This document shows positions 18,729-26,412 of a DNA stretch of 32,783 nucleotides, one piece after another. The translations under genes and the position numbers were made by a program. A model generated the notes under the pieces. That model saw only the letters and a program-made list of their open reading frames with translations, ran no database searches and was not told where the DNA came from. Position 1 is the first letter of the stretch. Each line of letters starts with the position of its first letter. This DNA is from Alphaproteobacteria bacterium (GTDB lineage: Bacteria > Pseudomonadota > Alphaproteobacteria > Rhizobiales > Hyphomicrobiaceae). The stretch covers positions 1 through 32,783 of the forward strand of contig JAHZKP010000084.1 of assembly GCA_022600345.1 (NCBI GenBank), in the 5' to 3' direction.

Positions 18729-19991
18729 ATGGATCGCTCGAAGGCGCATCGCTGGCTTTATTTCTTCAGCCTCGTGCTGGCCGCCGAGAGCATCTACATG
18801 CTCCCCTACCTGCGCAAAACCTTCCAGACGTCGATGGAGGAAGCCTTCGGGCTGGGCGCCGTTGACCTTGGCCTCCTGAACACGATGTTCGGCATCATCG
18901 CGCTGCTGGCCTACTTTCCCGGCGGCTGGCTGGCCGACCGAGTTTCAGCCCGCAAGCTTTTGAGCTTCTCGCTGTTCTCAACCGGCCTGGGCGGGCTCTA
19001 CATGGCGACAATCCCCTCGCACATGGGCCTGACGATCCTGCATGCGGTCTGGGGGTGTACGTCGGTGTTGACCTTCTGGGCAGCGTTGATCAAGGCGGTG
19101 CGCTGCTGGGGCGGGCAGGATCAACAGGGCACAGGTTTTGGACTGCTTGAAGCCGGCCGCGGCGTTATCGCCGCCGTGCTCGCCTCTCTTGCAACCCTGA
19201 CGTTTGCTTATGGCGGAACCACCACCGGCGGCCTCGTCTCAGTTATCCTGTTTTATTCGTCGGCCACGTTTCTGGCAGGTGCGCTCGTCTGGTTCCTGGT
19301 GCCCGACACGCTATACGAGAACCCCGCCAACGACGGACCGGCAACGGGCAATAGCTCTCAGACCCCGGCCGCCCACGATGCCGAACCGGCGCACTGGTCA
19401 TCGATCCTGAAAACGCGGCATAACTGGTATCTGGCCGCCATCATATTCAGCGCCTACACGCTGTTCCTGGGAACCTACGACTTCCCCGCCTACGCCGAGC
19501 GCGGCTTTGTGCAGACCAAGCTGTTTGGTGCCCAACTGGCAACATTCCGCGATTGGCTGCGCCCCATTGCGGCGATCGCCGCCGGCCTGATTGCCGACCG
19601 CTTTCACGCGACAAACGTCATCAGCATCGCTTTCGTGGCACTACTGGCGATCTATTTGTCGCTGGCCGTCCTGCCTGCCGGTCCGGCGCTATTGTGGTTG
19701 TTCTGGGGGCAGGTGGCGATTGCGGCAATCGCGGTGTTTGCCTTGCGCGCGGTCTACTTCGCCCTGTTGGAAGAATCCAACGTCCCGGTCTCGCAAACCG
19801 GCATGACCGTCGGCTTTATTTCCGTCATCGGCTACGCACCCGATTTGTTTTCTCACGCCTTGGCCGGATTATTCGTCGACGGCTTCGGCGTCAGTCTTGG
19901 CTATCGCTATTATTTCGGCTTCCTGACGGTGATCGCCGGCATCGGGCTTTTTGCCACCATTCAAATCATTCGCGAACGTCATAGAACCTAG
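18729..19991 (+). CDS. Major facilitator superfamily transporter
   Basis: 420 residues with about twelve hydrophobic segments. The MFS motif A is present between helices 2 and 3 as GGWLADRVSARKLL (about 66-79), and a related GLIADRFHATN appears in the second half. A charged cytoplasmic loop with NDGPATGNSSQ separates the halves. The substrate cannot be inferred; it resembles organic-anion MFS members. ATG 18729 follows GGGGGAG; the open frame upstream to 18693 is not needed. Its stop codon lies in the left end of repeat copy B. Confidence 0.88.
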   Translation: MDRSKAHRWLYFFSLVLAAESIYMLPYLRKTFQTSMEEAFGLGAVDLGLLNTMFGIIALLAYFPGGWLADRVSARKLLSFSLFSTGLGGLYMATIPSHMGLTILHAVWGCTSVLTFWAALIKAVRCWGGQDQQGTGFGLLEAGRGVIAAVLASLATLTFAYGGTTTGGLVSVILFYSSATFLAGALVWFLVPDTLYENPANDGPATGNSSQTPAAHDAEPAHWSSILKTRHNWYLAAIIFSAYTLFLGTYDFPAYAERGFVQTKLFGAQLATFRDWLRPIAAIAAGLIADRFHATNVISIAFVALLAIYLSLAVLPAGPALLWLFWGQVAIAAIAVFALRAVYFALLEESNVPVSQTGMTVGFISVIGYAPDLFSHALAGLFVDGFGVSLGYRYYFGFLTVIAGIGLFATIQIIRERHRT

Positions 19992-20156
19992 CAGCCAATT
20001 TCGTCTCGCATCCCTCTGGGACACCGCACTTTTTCGCCTCGGCGGCGTCGCGGCACTGGCACGATAGACCCACATCGCGCTGCGCGCCGCTTCTGGCCGA
20101 ATGCGAAAAAGTGACGGGTGTCGCGACCTCACTGAGTTCTTCGACAGCCTGCTAGA
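19988..20156. repeat. Small palindromic repeat, copy B (169 bp)
   Basis: The left end CTAGCAGC-AATTTCG and right end GCCTGCTAGA match copy A at 16711-16774. Between them is an insert with long inverted repeats, CACTTTTTCGC (20027-20037) and GCGAAAAAGTG (20103-20113), extended by GACACC/GGTGTC. The MFS stop codon TAG at 19989-19991 is part of the left end. The structure lies between two convergent genes, so it may also act as a bidirectional terminator. Confidence 0.75.
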
Positions 20157-20187
20157 TCGGCACGCGCCCATCACTGGGGAATGCAGC

Positions 20188-20616
20188 CTAACCGGCCTTG
20201 GCAACGCGAGGTGCCTGCGTACCTTTGACGATCTCGCCCAGCGTGTAGTTTTCGAGAACGCCCAGAAAAGCTTCGGTCGCTTCGAGCATCGCCGGCTTCA
20301 AGGCGCAGCGTGGTTCGAATACGCAAGCCGGGCCGGATTCAGCCAGGCAGTCGACGACGGCAAAGTCCCTTTCCAGTTGGCGCACGACCTGGCCGACGTT
20401 GATCTGATCGGCCGGCGTATCGAGCTTGACGCCACCGCCGCGCCCCCGCTGGGTCGCAACAAAGCCTAGGCCGGAAAGTTGCGCGACGATCTTCATGACA
20501 TGGCTCTTGGGCAATGACAGCCGTTCAGAAATGACGTCGATTGAAATTTCCTCATCGCTCTTGGCAAGCAATATGAGGATCCTCAAGGCAAAGTCGCTGG
20601 CACGATTGAGCCGCAA
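20188..20616 (-). CDS. nsrR: Rrf2-family repressor, NsrR-like
   Basis: 142 residues, a winged-helix DNA-binding protein with an iron-sulfur cluster. The N-terminal HTH is followed by LPKSHVMKIVAQLSGLGFV and RGRGGGVKL, typical of NsrR, and the cluster ligands are Cys90, Cys98 and Cys104. NsrR senses nitric oxide and represses NO-detoxification genes. RirA, an iron regulator, has the same Cys spacing, but the surrounding residues (SKSH-like motif, GQVVRQLERD, ENYTLGEIV) favour NsrR. TTG at 20616 is preceded by GGAG. It is divergent from a globin gene, which supports the NO role. Confidence 0.82.
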   Translation of the reverse strand: MRLNRASDFALRILILLAKSDEEISIDVISERLSLPKSHVMKIVAQLSGLGFVATQRGRGGGVKLDTPADQINVGQVVRQLERDFAVVDCLAESGPACVFEPRCALKPAMLEATEAFLGVLENYTLGEIVKGTQAPRVAKAG

Positions 20617-20681
20617 GTCAAAGCTCCACGAATTAGCATTGTACTTATTTGCTGACTTACAGGGGTTGCCTGCACCGTTAA

Positions 20682-20695
20682 ATGATGAATATCAT
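20682..20695. promoter_or_regulatory. Candidate NsrR operator
   Basis: ATGAT-GAAT-ATCAT is an inverted repeat in the nsrR/globin divergent promoter region, with the AT-rich character of Rrf2 operators. It is a candidate; the surrounding 20617-20800 holds no gene. Confidence 0.4.
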
Positions 20696-20800
20696 ATGAA
20701 TGAGATTGTCGCGACGACAAAGTTGTCATGTCCGGGTCCAGGCTGGACGGCGGCAAACGGCGAATTTCAGACGAAGCGCGAGAGGGCGCACAATAACATC

Positions 20801-21304
20801 ATGACCCATGAGGCCCGCAACGAACTCAGGCCGCGCCCGGCACGCCAGCCGGCCCCTGTGCACAGCTCGATTACCGAGGACCAGATCTCGGACCTCGTTG
20901 ACCGGTTTTATGAGCGCGTATGGGTAGATCCCCGCCTGGGGCCGATTTTCGCAGGGCGCATTGGCGACAATCGTGACGCACATTTGGCCAAGATGAAGCG
21001 GTTCTGGTCGTCGGTCCTTTTGCGAACGCGCACCTTCGAGGGCCGCCCGGTGCCAGCTCATGTCAAATTGACCGAGGTCCAATCTGAGGACTTTAGGATC
21101 TGGCTCGGACATTTCCACCCAATCGCCGCCGAAGTGTTTTCAACCGAAGCCGCCCCACTTGTCAGTGAGATGGCCGAGCGGATCGCCAAGAGCCTGTGGC
21201 TGGCGATGTTTTCAACCCCCACGCTCCTGGACCCCGAATGGGCCGCATCAACGACGGCCAATTCGCCATCAACTGGCTCGAAATCCCAATTGCCCAAACC
21301 TTGA
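20801..21304 (+). CDS. Group III truncated haemoglobin
   Basis: 167 residues from ATG 20801. The group III (P-type) globin pattern is present: FYERVWVDPRLGPIF near the N-terminus, HLAKMKRFW with the probable distal His61, GRPVPAH with the probable proximal His87, and FRIWLGHF with the group III Trp101. The family is linked to NO and peroxide handling. A low-complexity C-terminal extension of about 25 residues is unusual. ATG 20696 would add 35 residues and would start right at the palindrome, so the start is uncertain; GAGAGGG lies upstream of 20801. It precedes the MoaD-like gene by 18 nt. Confidence 0.85.
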   Translation: MTHEARNELRPRPARQPAPVHSSITEDQISDLVDRFYERVWVDPRLGPIFAGRIGDNRDAHLAKMKRFWSSVLLRTRTFEGRPVPAHVKLTEVQSEDFRIWLGHFHPIAAEVFSTEAAPLVSEMAERIAKSLWLAMFSTPTLLDPEWAASTTANSPSTGSKSQLPKP

Positions 21305-21322
21305 TTGAGGGAGATGAATCAA

Positions 21323-21646
21323 ATGACCGCAGGACTTGGCCACAATGCCCGCAACGCTACCGTCAGCGTCGAAGCCCGCCTTTTCAACTCGCTGCAAAAA
21401 TACGCCGGTCCCGAAGGCTGGCGCTCGACGAAAAGCTTTCCCGCCGGCGCTACGATCTATGATCTGGCGGCCGAATTCGGACTGCCGCCCAAAGAGATCT
21501 TTCTCGTGATGAAAAATGGTCGCGATGTCACTGCCGGCCTAGTCGGGGCCCCGGCAAACCTGAATGCCGCCCTCGAAGATGGAGATGTGATCGCATTCTC
21601 AGGCCCGGTGCCATACAGTTATGGCCTGGGAGCACCGGTCGTCTGA
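21323..21646 (+). CDS. MoaD/ThiS-like ubiquitin-fold protein
   Basis: 107 residues from ATG 21323, which lies 9 nt after GAGGGAG; the ATG at 21314 is too close to it. The ThiS/MoaD-like pattern is visible: VEARLFNSLQKYA, a helix with TIYDLAAEFGLPPKEIFLVMKNG, and the segment LEDGDVIAFSGPVPY. In true MoaD and ThiS the chain ends with Gly-Gly for sulfur transfer; here it ends GLGAPVV, so it may not be activated that way. It is transcribed with the globin and probably with the cytochrome P460 gene. Partner unknown. Confidence 0.75.
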   Translation: MTAGLGHNARNATVSVEARLFNSLQKYAGPEGWRSTKSFPAGATIYDLAAEFGLPPKEIFLVMKNGRDVTAGLVGAPANLNAALEDGDVIAFSGPVPYSYGLGAPVV

Positions 21647-21707
21647 TAACAACAAGAAGCCAAAAGCAAAAAACGAAAACGACAAAGAAACCAACAAGGA
21701 GGAAACA

Positions 21708-22214
21708 ATGAAGACCAAAATAATTGCCGCAGCCCTAGCCATGATGATGTTTGCCCCAGCTCAAGCCGAAGAGCCGCGCATCGACTTCCCGGCTGACTAC
21801 AAGTCCTACAAGAACTACCTCAGCCTCGACCGCATCGGCGATAACAAGACCCAGATAATCAGGCTGTTCGCCAACAAGGTTGCCCAAGCCGGCCCGGGTG
21901 AAAAGGGCGCACTGCCCGATGGTTCCGTCCTGGTCGGTGAGATCTACAAGGCCGAAGTCGACGAAGACGGTGAAGCCAAGACCAGCGTCCTCGGCCGGCG
22001 GATTCGCAAGAAACTCGCGGCCATTGCCGTCATGGAAAAGCGCAAGGGCTGGGGTGAAAAATTCGACGCTGAACACAAGAACGGCGACTGGGACTTCGCC
22101 ATCTTCAGTCCGGATGGCAAGCGACTGGTGAAAAAAGACCTCAATTCATGCCGCGCATGCCACGCTCCTTTGACGGAAACAGATCACGTCTGGTCTTATG
22201 AGCATCTGCGCTGA
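21708..22214 (+). CDS. Cytochrome P460 family haem protein
   Basis: 168 residues. A signal peptide (about 1-20, ending AQA) directs it to the periplasm. The mature part has the P460 family pattern YKSYKNYLSLDRIGDNK, IIRLFANKVAQAG, ALPDGSVLVGEIYK, and a single c-type haem site CRACH at 148-152. P460 proteins oxidise hydroxylamine or bind NO (cytochrome c'-beta); whether the haem-crosslinking lysine is present cannot be decided by eye. AAGGAGG at good spacing precedes ATG 21708. It follows the MoaD-like gene by 61 nt and ends with a strong terminator. Confidence 0.85.
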   Translation: MKTKIIAAALAMMMFAPAQAEEPRIDFPADYKSYKNYLSLDRIGDNKTQIIRLFANKVAQAGPGEKGALPDGSVLVGEIYKAEVDEDGEAKTSVLGRRIRKKLAAIAVMEKRKGWGEKFDAEHKNGDWDFAIFSPDGKRLVKKDLNSCRACHAPLTETDHVWSYEHLR

Positions 22215-22238
22215 GCCTGAAGCATTGAAAATTCGGAT

Positions 22239-22276
22239 GGCCGGGGCATGCGATCAGCGCGTCCCGGCCGTTTTTT
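22239..22276 (+). terminator. Terminator after the P460 gene
   Basis: GGCCGGG (22239-22245) pairs with CCCGGCC (22263-22269), followed by GTTTTTT. It closes the globin/MoaD/P460 transcript. Confidence 0.85.
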
Positions 22277-22349
22277 GTTGTGCCGACGCCAGCGCCTTGG
22301 CGGTCAAGTGAAGCACCATTCTTGAAGCCGCCCCGCAGATCAGCTACGT

Positions 22350-22368
22350 GTTTAGAAAATTTCTAAAC
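22350..22368. promoter_or_regulatory. Irr iron control element (ICE box)
   Basis: GTTTAGAAAATTTCTAAAC is a near-perfect palindrome matching TTTAGAA-N3-TTCTAAA, the Irr site of Hyphomicrobiales. It ends 16 nt before the mbfA start, so Irr binding would block transcription under low iron. Confidence 0.85.
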
Positions 22369-22384
22369 AACGCGAGGGGGAAGC

Positions 22385-23365
22385 ATGATCCCGGGCTTGA
22401 ATTTGGGGCGCCGCCGGTTTTCCGATTTATCCGAGCAGGAAGTGCTGGCCCTGGCGATTTCGTCTGAGGAAGACGACGCGCGCATCTACCGGTCCTATGC
22501 CGAACGCCTTCGTGAGGACTTCCCCGATACCGCCAAGATTTTCTTGGGCATGGCCGCCGAAGAAGACGATCACCGCGCCCGCCTGATTGAAAAGCACAAA
22601 GCCCGGTTCGGCGACACCATCCCCTTGATCCGCCGCGAGCACGTCGCTGGCTACTATGCCCGTCGTCCCGTTTGGCTGATGGAAAACCTCGGCCTTGAAC
22701 GCATCCGCGAAGAAGCAGCCGGCATGGAGCGCGAGGCCCACAACTTCTATCTCAAGGCAGCCCAGGAAACCACCGATGCCGACACCCGCAAACTGCTGGG
22801 CGATCTAGCCGCCGCGGAAGCCGGTCACCAGAAGGCCGCCGAGAAGCTGGAAAAGGCCCATCTGTCTGAAGATTCGCGTGAAGAGGAAGATCGCTCGGCC
22901 CATCGCCAGTTCGTACTGACCTGGGTCCAGCCCGGCTTGGCCGGGTTGATGGATGGCTCAGTTTCAACGCTGGCCCCAATCTTTGCGACAGCCTTTGCAA
23001 CCCACGACACTTGGACGACGTTCCTGGTCGGACTCGCCGCTTCGGTGGGTGCCGGGATCTCCATGGGGTTCACCGAAGCTGCATCCGATGACGGTACGAT
23101 ATCCGGCCGCGGTTCACCGATTAAGCGGGGATTAGCCTCCGGCATCATGACCACTGTCGGCGGGTTGGGTCACGCCCTGCCCTACCTGATCCCCGACTTC
23201 TGGACCGCCACGATCATCGCGTTCATTATCGTATTTATTGAACTGTGGGCGATCGCCTGGATCCAGAACAAGTACATGGAAACGCCGTTCTTCCGTGCTG
23301 CTTTCCAGGTCGTCCTGGGCGGCGCATTGGTCTTTGCCGCCGGCATCATTATTGGTAGCGCTTAA
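22385..23365 (+). CDS. mbfA: MbfA, membrane-bound ferritin and iron exporter
   Basis: 326 residues, the usual MbfA length. The N-terminal part (about 1-165) is a rubrerythrin/ferritin-like domain with diiron ligands, for example AAEEDDH at 57-63 and AAAEAGH further on. The C-terminal part (about 172-326) is a VIT1/CCC1-like membrane domain beginning FVLTWVQPGLAGLMDGSVSTLAP with about five helices. Known MbfA proteins in Bradyrhizobium and Agrobacterium export iron and protect against iron and peroxide stress and are repressed by Irr. GGGGGAAG precedes ATG 22385. The ICE box directly upstream supports the same control here. Confidence 0.95.
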   Translation: MIPGLNLGRRRFSDLSEQEVLALAISSEEDDARIYRSYAERLREDFPDTAKIFLGMAAEEDDHRARLIEKHKARFGDTIPLIRREHVAGYYARRPVWLMENLGLERIREEAAGMEREAHNFYLKAAQETTDADTRKLLGDLAAAEAGHQKAAEKLEKAHLSEDSREEEDRSAHRQFVLTWVQPGLAGLMDGSVSTLAPIFATAFATHDTWTTFLVGLAASVGAGISMGFTEAASDDGTISGRGSPIKRGLASGIMTTVGGLGHALPYLIPDFWTATIIAFIIVFIELWAIAWIQNKYMETPFFRAAFQVVLGGALVFAAGIIIGSA

Positions 23366-23414
23366 CCTGGACTGTTCACCAACACGTGGGCGTCATGCAG
23401 TCCGGTCGCGGCGC

Positions 23415-23420
23415 TATAAT
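23415..23420 (+). promoter_or_regulatory. Possible -10 element for the PBP gene
   Basis: A perfect TATAAT lies 130 nt before the likely PBP start, but the -35 region (about 23392-23397) is poor. A perfect 9-bp hairpin CGGGGAGTT/AACTCCCCG follows at 23471-23492 in the presumed leader. Confidence 0.35.
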
Positions 23421-23551
23421 TCCTAAACCCTTGGAAAAGCGAATATTCCAACGAGTTGCGACATTCCGTGCGGGGAGTTTGTCAACTCCCCGTTAACGAT
23501 AGTTGGCGCAAGGTACCTGCCTGAGTGCGACGAACGGCGAAGTGGGCCCGG

Positions 23552-26386
23552 ATGCGCATGAACGAGTGGTGGGACGTACGCGCGGCAATGAAAATATTTC
23601 GCAACAAAAGCGAAGACGACGCCGAAGTCGAGACCGATCTCCAAGTCGAAGCGAAAGCCGAAATCGAGGCAGACGCACTTGGCCGGATCGAGCCGACGCT
23701 CGGCCCTATTTCATCCTCGCCGACGAAACCAACCCAATCAGCAAACCCGGCGCCCGACGCGGCTCTGATTGCAGCGACCGTGCATGCGGTCAATGCAGCG
23801 GCCGGCAACTGTCAATGTGCCGCTTGCATCGAGGCACGCGACGCCAAGACTTCGGCCGCCTCAGCTACCAGCCAAGCCGCAACAACAACCCCGACAGCCA
23901 CCGCCGCGTCTCGTGTCCGCTCTAAAACTTCCGCACCCGCTGCCGATGCTCCGCCAAACAATGTTCCCCCGGCAGATGCCGGGCAGCCAAAACAAAAGAA
24001 TAAATCGCGTCGCACCAGCGCCCTGGCCCGCCTGATTACGACGGCTGCCATCTTGGTGTTTGGCTGGCTGGCTGCGATGATGATCTACTACACGCTCAAA
24101 TACCCCGACCCCCTGTCGATCCACGCCGACAAGGCTCCGACCATTCGCATTCTGGCGCGCGACGGCAGTCTATTGGCAGAGCGTGGGCGCAAGCACCCTT
24201 TCATTCCCTTCGACCTGATCCCCACGCACGTCGTCGAAGCCGTGGTTTCCATCGAAGACCGGCGTTTTTACGATCACGGCGGCGTCGACTTTTCAGGAAT
24301 GGTGCGGGCGGCCTTCGCCAACTTGCGAGCCGGCCGCTATGCCCAGGGCGGCTCCACGATTACCCAGCAACTCGCCAAGAACCTCTACTTGTCGCCAGAG
24401 CGCACGTTGCTGCGCAAGCTCGATGAACTGAGCATCGCAATCTGGCTGGAGCTGCGCCTCAGCAAACAAGAAATCATCGAACTGTACCTCAACCAGGTCT
24501 ACTTCGGTGGCGGTGCCTACGGCATCGAGGCGGCAGCCCAACGACACTTCGGCAAGTCCGCCCGGGCGCTGTCGCTGGCTGAAGGTGCCGTCATCGCCGG
24601 CCTGCTGAAAGCGCCATCGCGCTATTCGCCTTCAAGCAGTCCTGCAGCCGCCCGCGCCCGAGGCCGCGTCGTGCTGCGCGCCATGCACGCTGCCAAATAC
24701 ATTTCCAGCGCCCAGTTGAAAAAGGCGCTCCGTCAGCCGGTGCGGTTCTCCAAGGCCAAGCCCAAGAACCTGGCCAGACAAACGGCCTATGCGACCGATT
24801 ATATCCTCGACCATATGCCCGCCCTGCTCGCCGGGGAAACCGGCCAGATCGTCGTCGAAACTTCGATCGATCTGCAACTCCAGCGCTTCGCTCAAAAAAA
24901 GCTGTCTGAGAAGTTGCGCCAGAAGGGCAAGAAGCTGAAGGCCGGTCAGGGCGCTCTGGTCGTCCTCGATCGAACAGGCGGCATTCGCGCCCTCGTCGGC
25001 GGCGCTGATTACGCCAAAAGCCAGTATAACCGGGCGACCAAGTCCCTTCGCCAGCCCGGTTCGACATTCAAGCCATTCGTCTATCTGACCGCCCTCGAAA
25101 GCGGCATGAAGCCCGAGACGATCACCTACGATCTCCCACTCAGCATTTCCGGTTGGGCGCCCAAGAATTCCAACGGCCAGTTCCGCGGCAAGGTCACGTT
25201 GCGGGAAGCTCTGGCAAAGTCCATCAACACGGTTGCCGTGCGCCTGGGGCTCGATTTCGGCCCATCGAATGTCGCAGCCCTGGCCAACAGGGTTGGCATC
25301 AAGGCCAAGCTGCGCTCAGACCCCTCTCTTGCCTTGGGCACCTCCGAAGTCACGCTTCTTGAACTGACCGGTGCCTATGCGTTGTTCTCCAACGGCGGCC
25401 GCCGCGTCCAGCCACACATCATCCGACGTATTCCCACCGTGTCGGGCCGCATCCTTTTCGCCCACGACGAGGCTGCCGATGACACCGTTGTAGCGCTGCG
25501 CCACGTCGGTGCGATGAACGACATGCTGAATGCCGCGCTGATTGTCGGCACGGGCCGCAAGGCGGCGCTGAAAAAACACCCCGCCGCCGGCAAGACCGGA
25601 ACCAGCCAGGGCTTCCGCGATGCCTGGTTTGTCGGTTACACCGCCCACCTGACAGCCGGCATCTGGCTGGGCAACGACAAGGGCAAGCCGATGAACCGCG
25701 TCGTCGGCGGCAGTCTGCCTGCCGACATCTGGCGCGAGGTCATGCACAAGGCCCACGCCAACCTTGCCCCCATGCCGCTGGCGGGAACGTTCCGCCCCGG
25801 AACCAGGATTGGCGATGGTCGAAAGCCATTCATTGCCCGCTTTGAAGGCGGCGCACGCAAGCGTGGCAGGCGGTCCAAGGCCGCTCTGACCCGCAAGCGC
25901 ACCGTCCAGAATTCCCAAAGAATTCGCATCACGCCACCTAAGAACACGGAGGCGAAACGCAAGCGGGCAGCGCGTAGCAAGACACCGGCTCGCAACAACA
26001 GCACCGCCATCAATAAGATTGCCAAGATCAAAAAGGCAGCGGCGAAGTCGAAGACCACGGCGGTGGCAAACGCAAAGCCGGTTGCCCCCCTAAAGCCGCC
26101 ACCGCTTCCCCAGCAGCAGCGTCGCTCACCCAAGCCAACTCCGCCGATCCATCCAACCGAAAGCATCTCGCCCGACTTTATCGCCCGCGCATTGAACGAG
26201 GTGCCCACCGGGCCAACACCTCGTTCCGATCGCACATATGCCGGCAACAGCAATGGCTTTGATCTCGATGCAATCAGGAAACGTCTCGATCAGGCCCCCG
26301 CCAACACGGTTCGCCGTCCGCCTTATATGGCTCTGGGGCGTGGCGCTATAACTTCGCGCCCCACGACTGGACGGCCTGGGCAGTAG
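23552..26386 (+). CDS. Class A penicillin-binding protein (PBP1a-like)
   Basis: 944 residues from ATG 23552; GTG 23525, ATG 23558 and ATG 23588 are alternatives and no ribosome binding site decides. A cytoplasmic N-terminus of about 155 residues precedes a single membrane helix (LARLITTAAILVFGWLAAMM). The GT51 glycosyltransferase domain has EDRRFYDHGG, GGSTITQQLAKNLYL and LNQVYFGGGAYGIEAAA; the transpeptidase has STFK (catalytic Ser), SIN and KTGTS. It polymerises and crosslinks peptidoglycan. Odd points: a CQCAAC cysteine cluster in the cytoplasmic tail and a Lys/Arg/Pro-rich C-terminal extension of about 190 residues. It ends 26 nt from a convergent gene. Confidence 0.93.
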   Translation: MRMNEWWDVRAAMKIFRNKSEDDAEVETDLQVEAKAEIEADALGRIEPTLGPISSSPTKPTQSANPAPDAALIAATVHAVNAAAGNCQCAACIEARDAKTSAASATSQAATTTPTATAASRVRSKTSAPAADAPPNNVPPADAGQPKQKNKSRRTSALARLITTAAILVFGWLAAMMIYYTLKYPDPLSIHADKAPTIRILARDGSLLAERGRKHPFIPFDLIPTHVVEAVVSIEDRRFYDHGGVDFSGMVRAAFANLRAGRYAQGGSTITQQLAKNLYLSPERTLLRKLDELSIAIWLELRLSKQEIIELYLNQVYFGGGAYGIEAAAQRHFGKSARALSLAEGAVIAGLLKAPSRYSPSSSPAAARARGRVVLRAMHAAKYISSAQLKKALRQPVRFSKAKPKNLARQTAYATDYILDHMPALLAGETGQIVVETSIDLQLQRFAQKKLSEKLRQKGKKLKAGQGALVVLDRTGGIRALVGGADYAKSQYNRATKSLRQPGSTFKPFVYLTALESGMKPETITYDLPLSISGWAPKNSNGQFRGKVTLREALAKSINTVAVRLGLDFGPSNVAALANRVGIKAKLRSDPSLALGTSEVTLLELTGAYALFSNGGRRVQPHIIRRIPTVSGRILFAHDEAADDTVVALRHVGAMNDMLNAALIVGTGRKAALKKHPAAGKTGTSQGFRDAWFVGYTAHLTAGIWLGNDKGKPMNRVVGGSLPADIWREVMHKAHANLAPMPLAGTFRPGTRIGDGRKPFIARFEGGARKRGRRSKAALTRKRTVQNSQRIRITPPKNTEAKRKRAARSKTPARNNSTAINKIAKIKKAAAKSKTTAVANAKPVAPLKPPPLPQQQRRSPKPTPPIHPTESISPDFIARALNEVPTGPTPRSDRTYAGNSNGFDLDAIRKRLDQAPANTVRRPPYMALGRGAITSRPTTGRPGQ

Positions 26387-26412
26387 TGAGAATTCTGCGG
26401 GGCTGATCGCGC

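Noticed and set aside
20188-20616. RirA instead of NsrR
   Set aside because: Cysteine spacing fits both, but HTH and flanking motifs and the adjacent globin and P460 genes favour NsrR; kept as the alternative.
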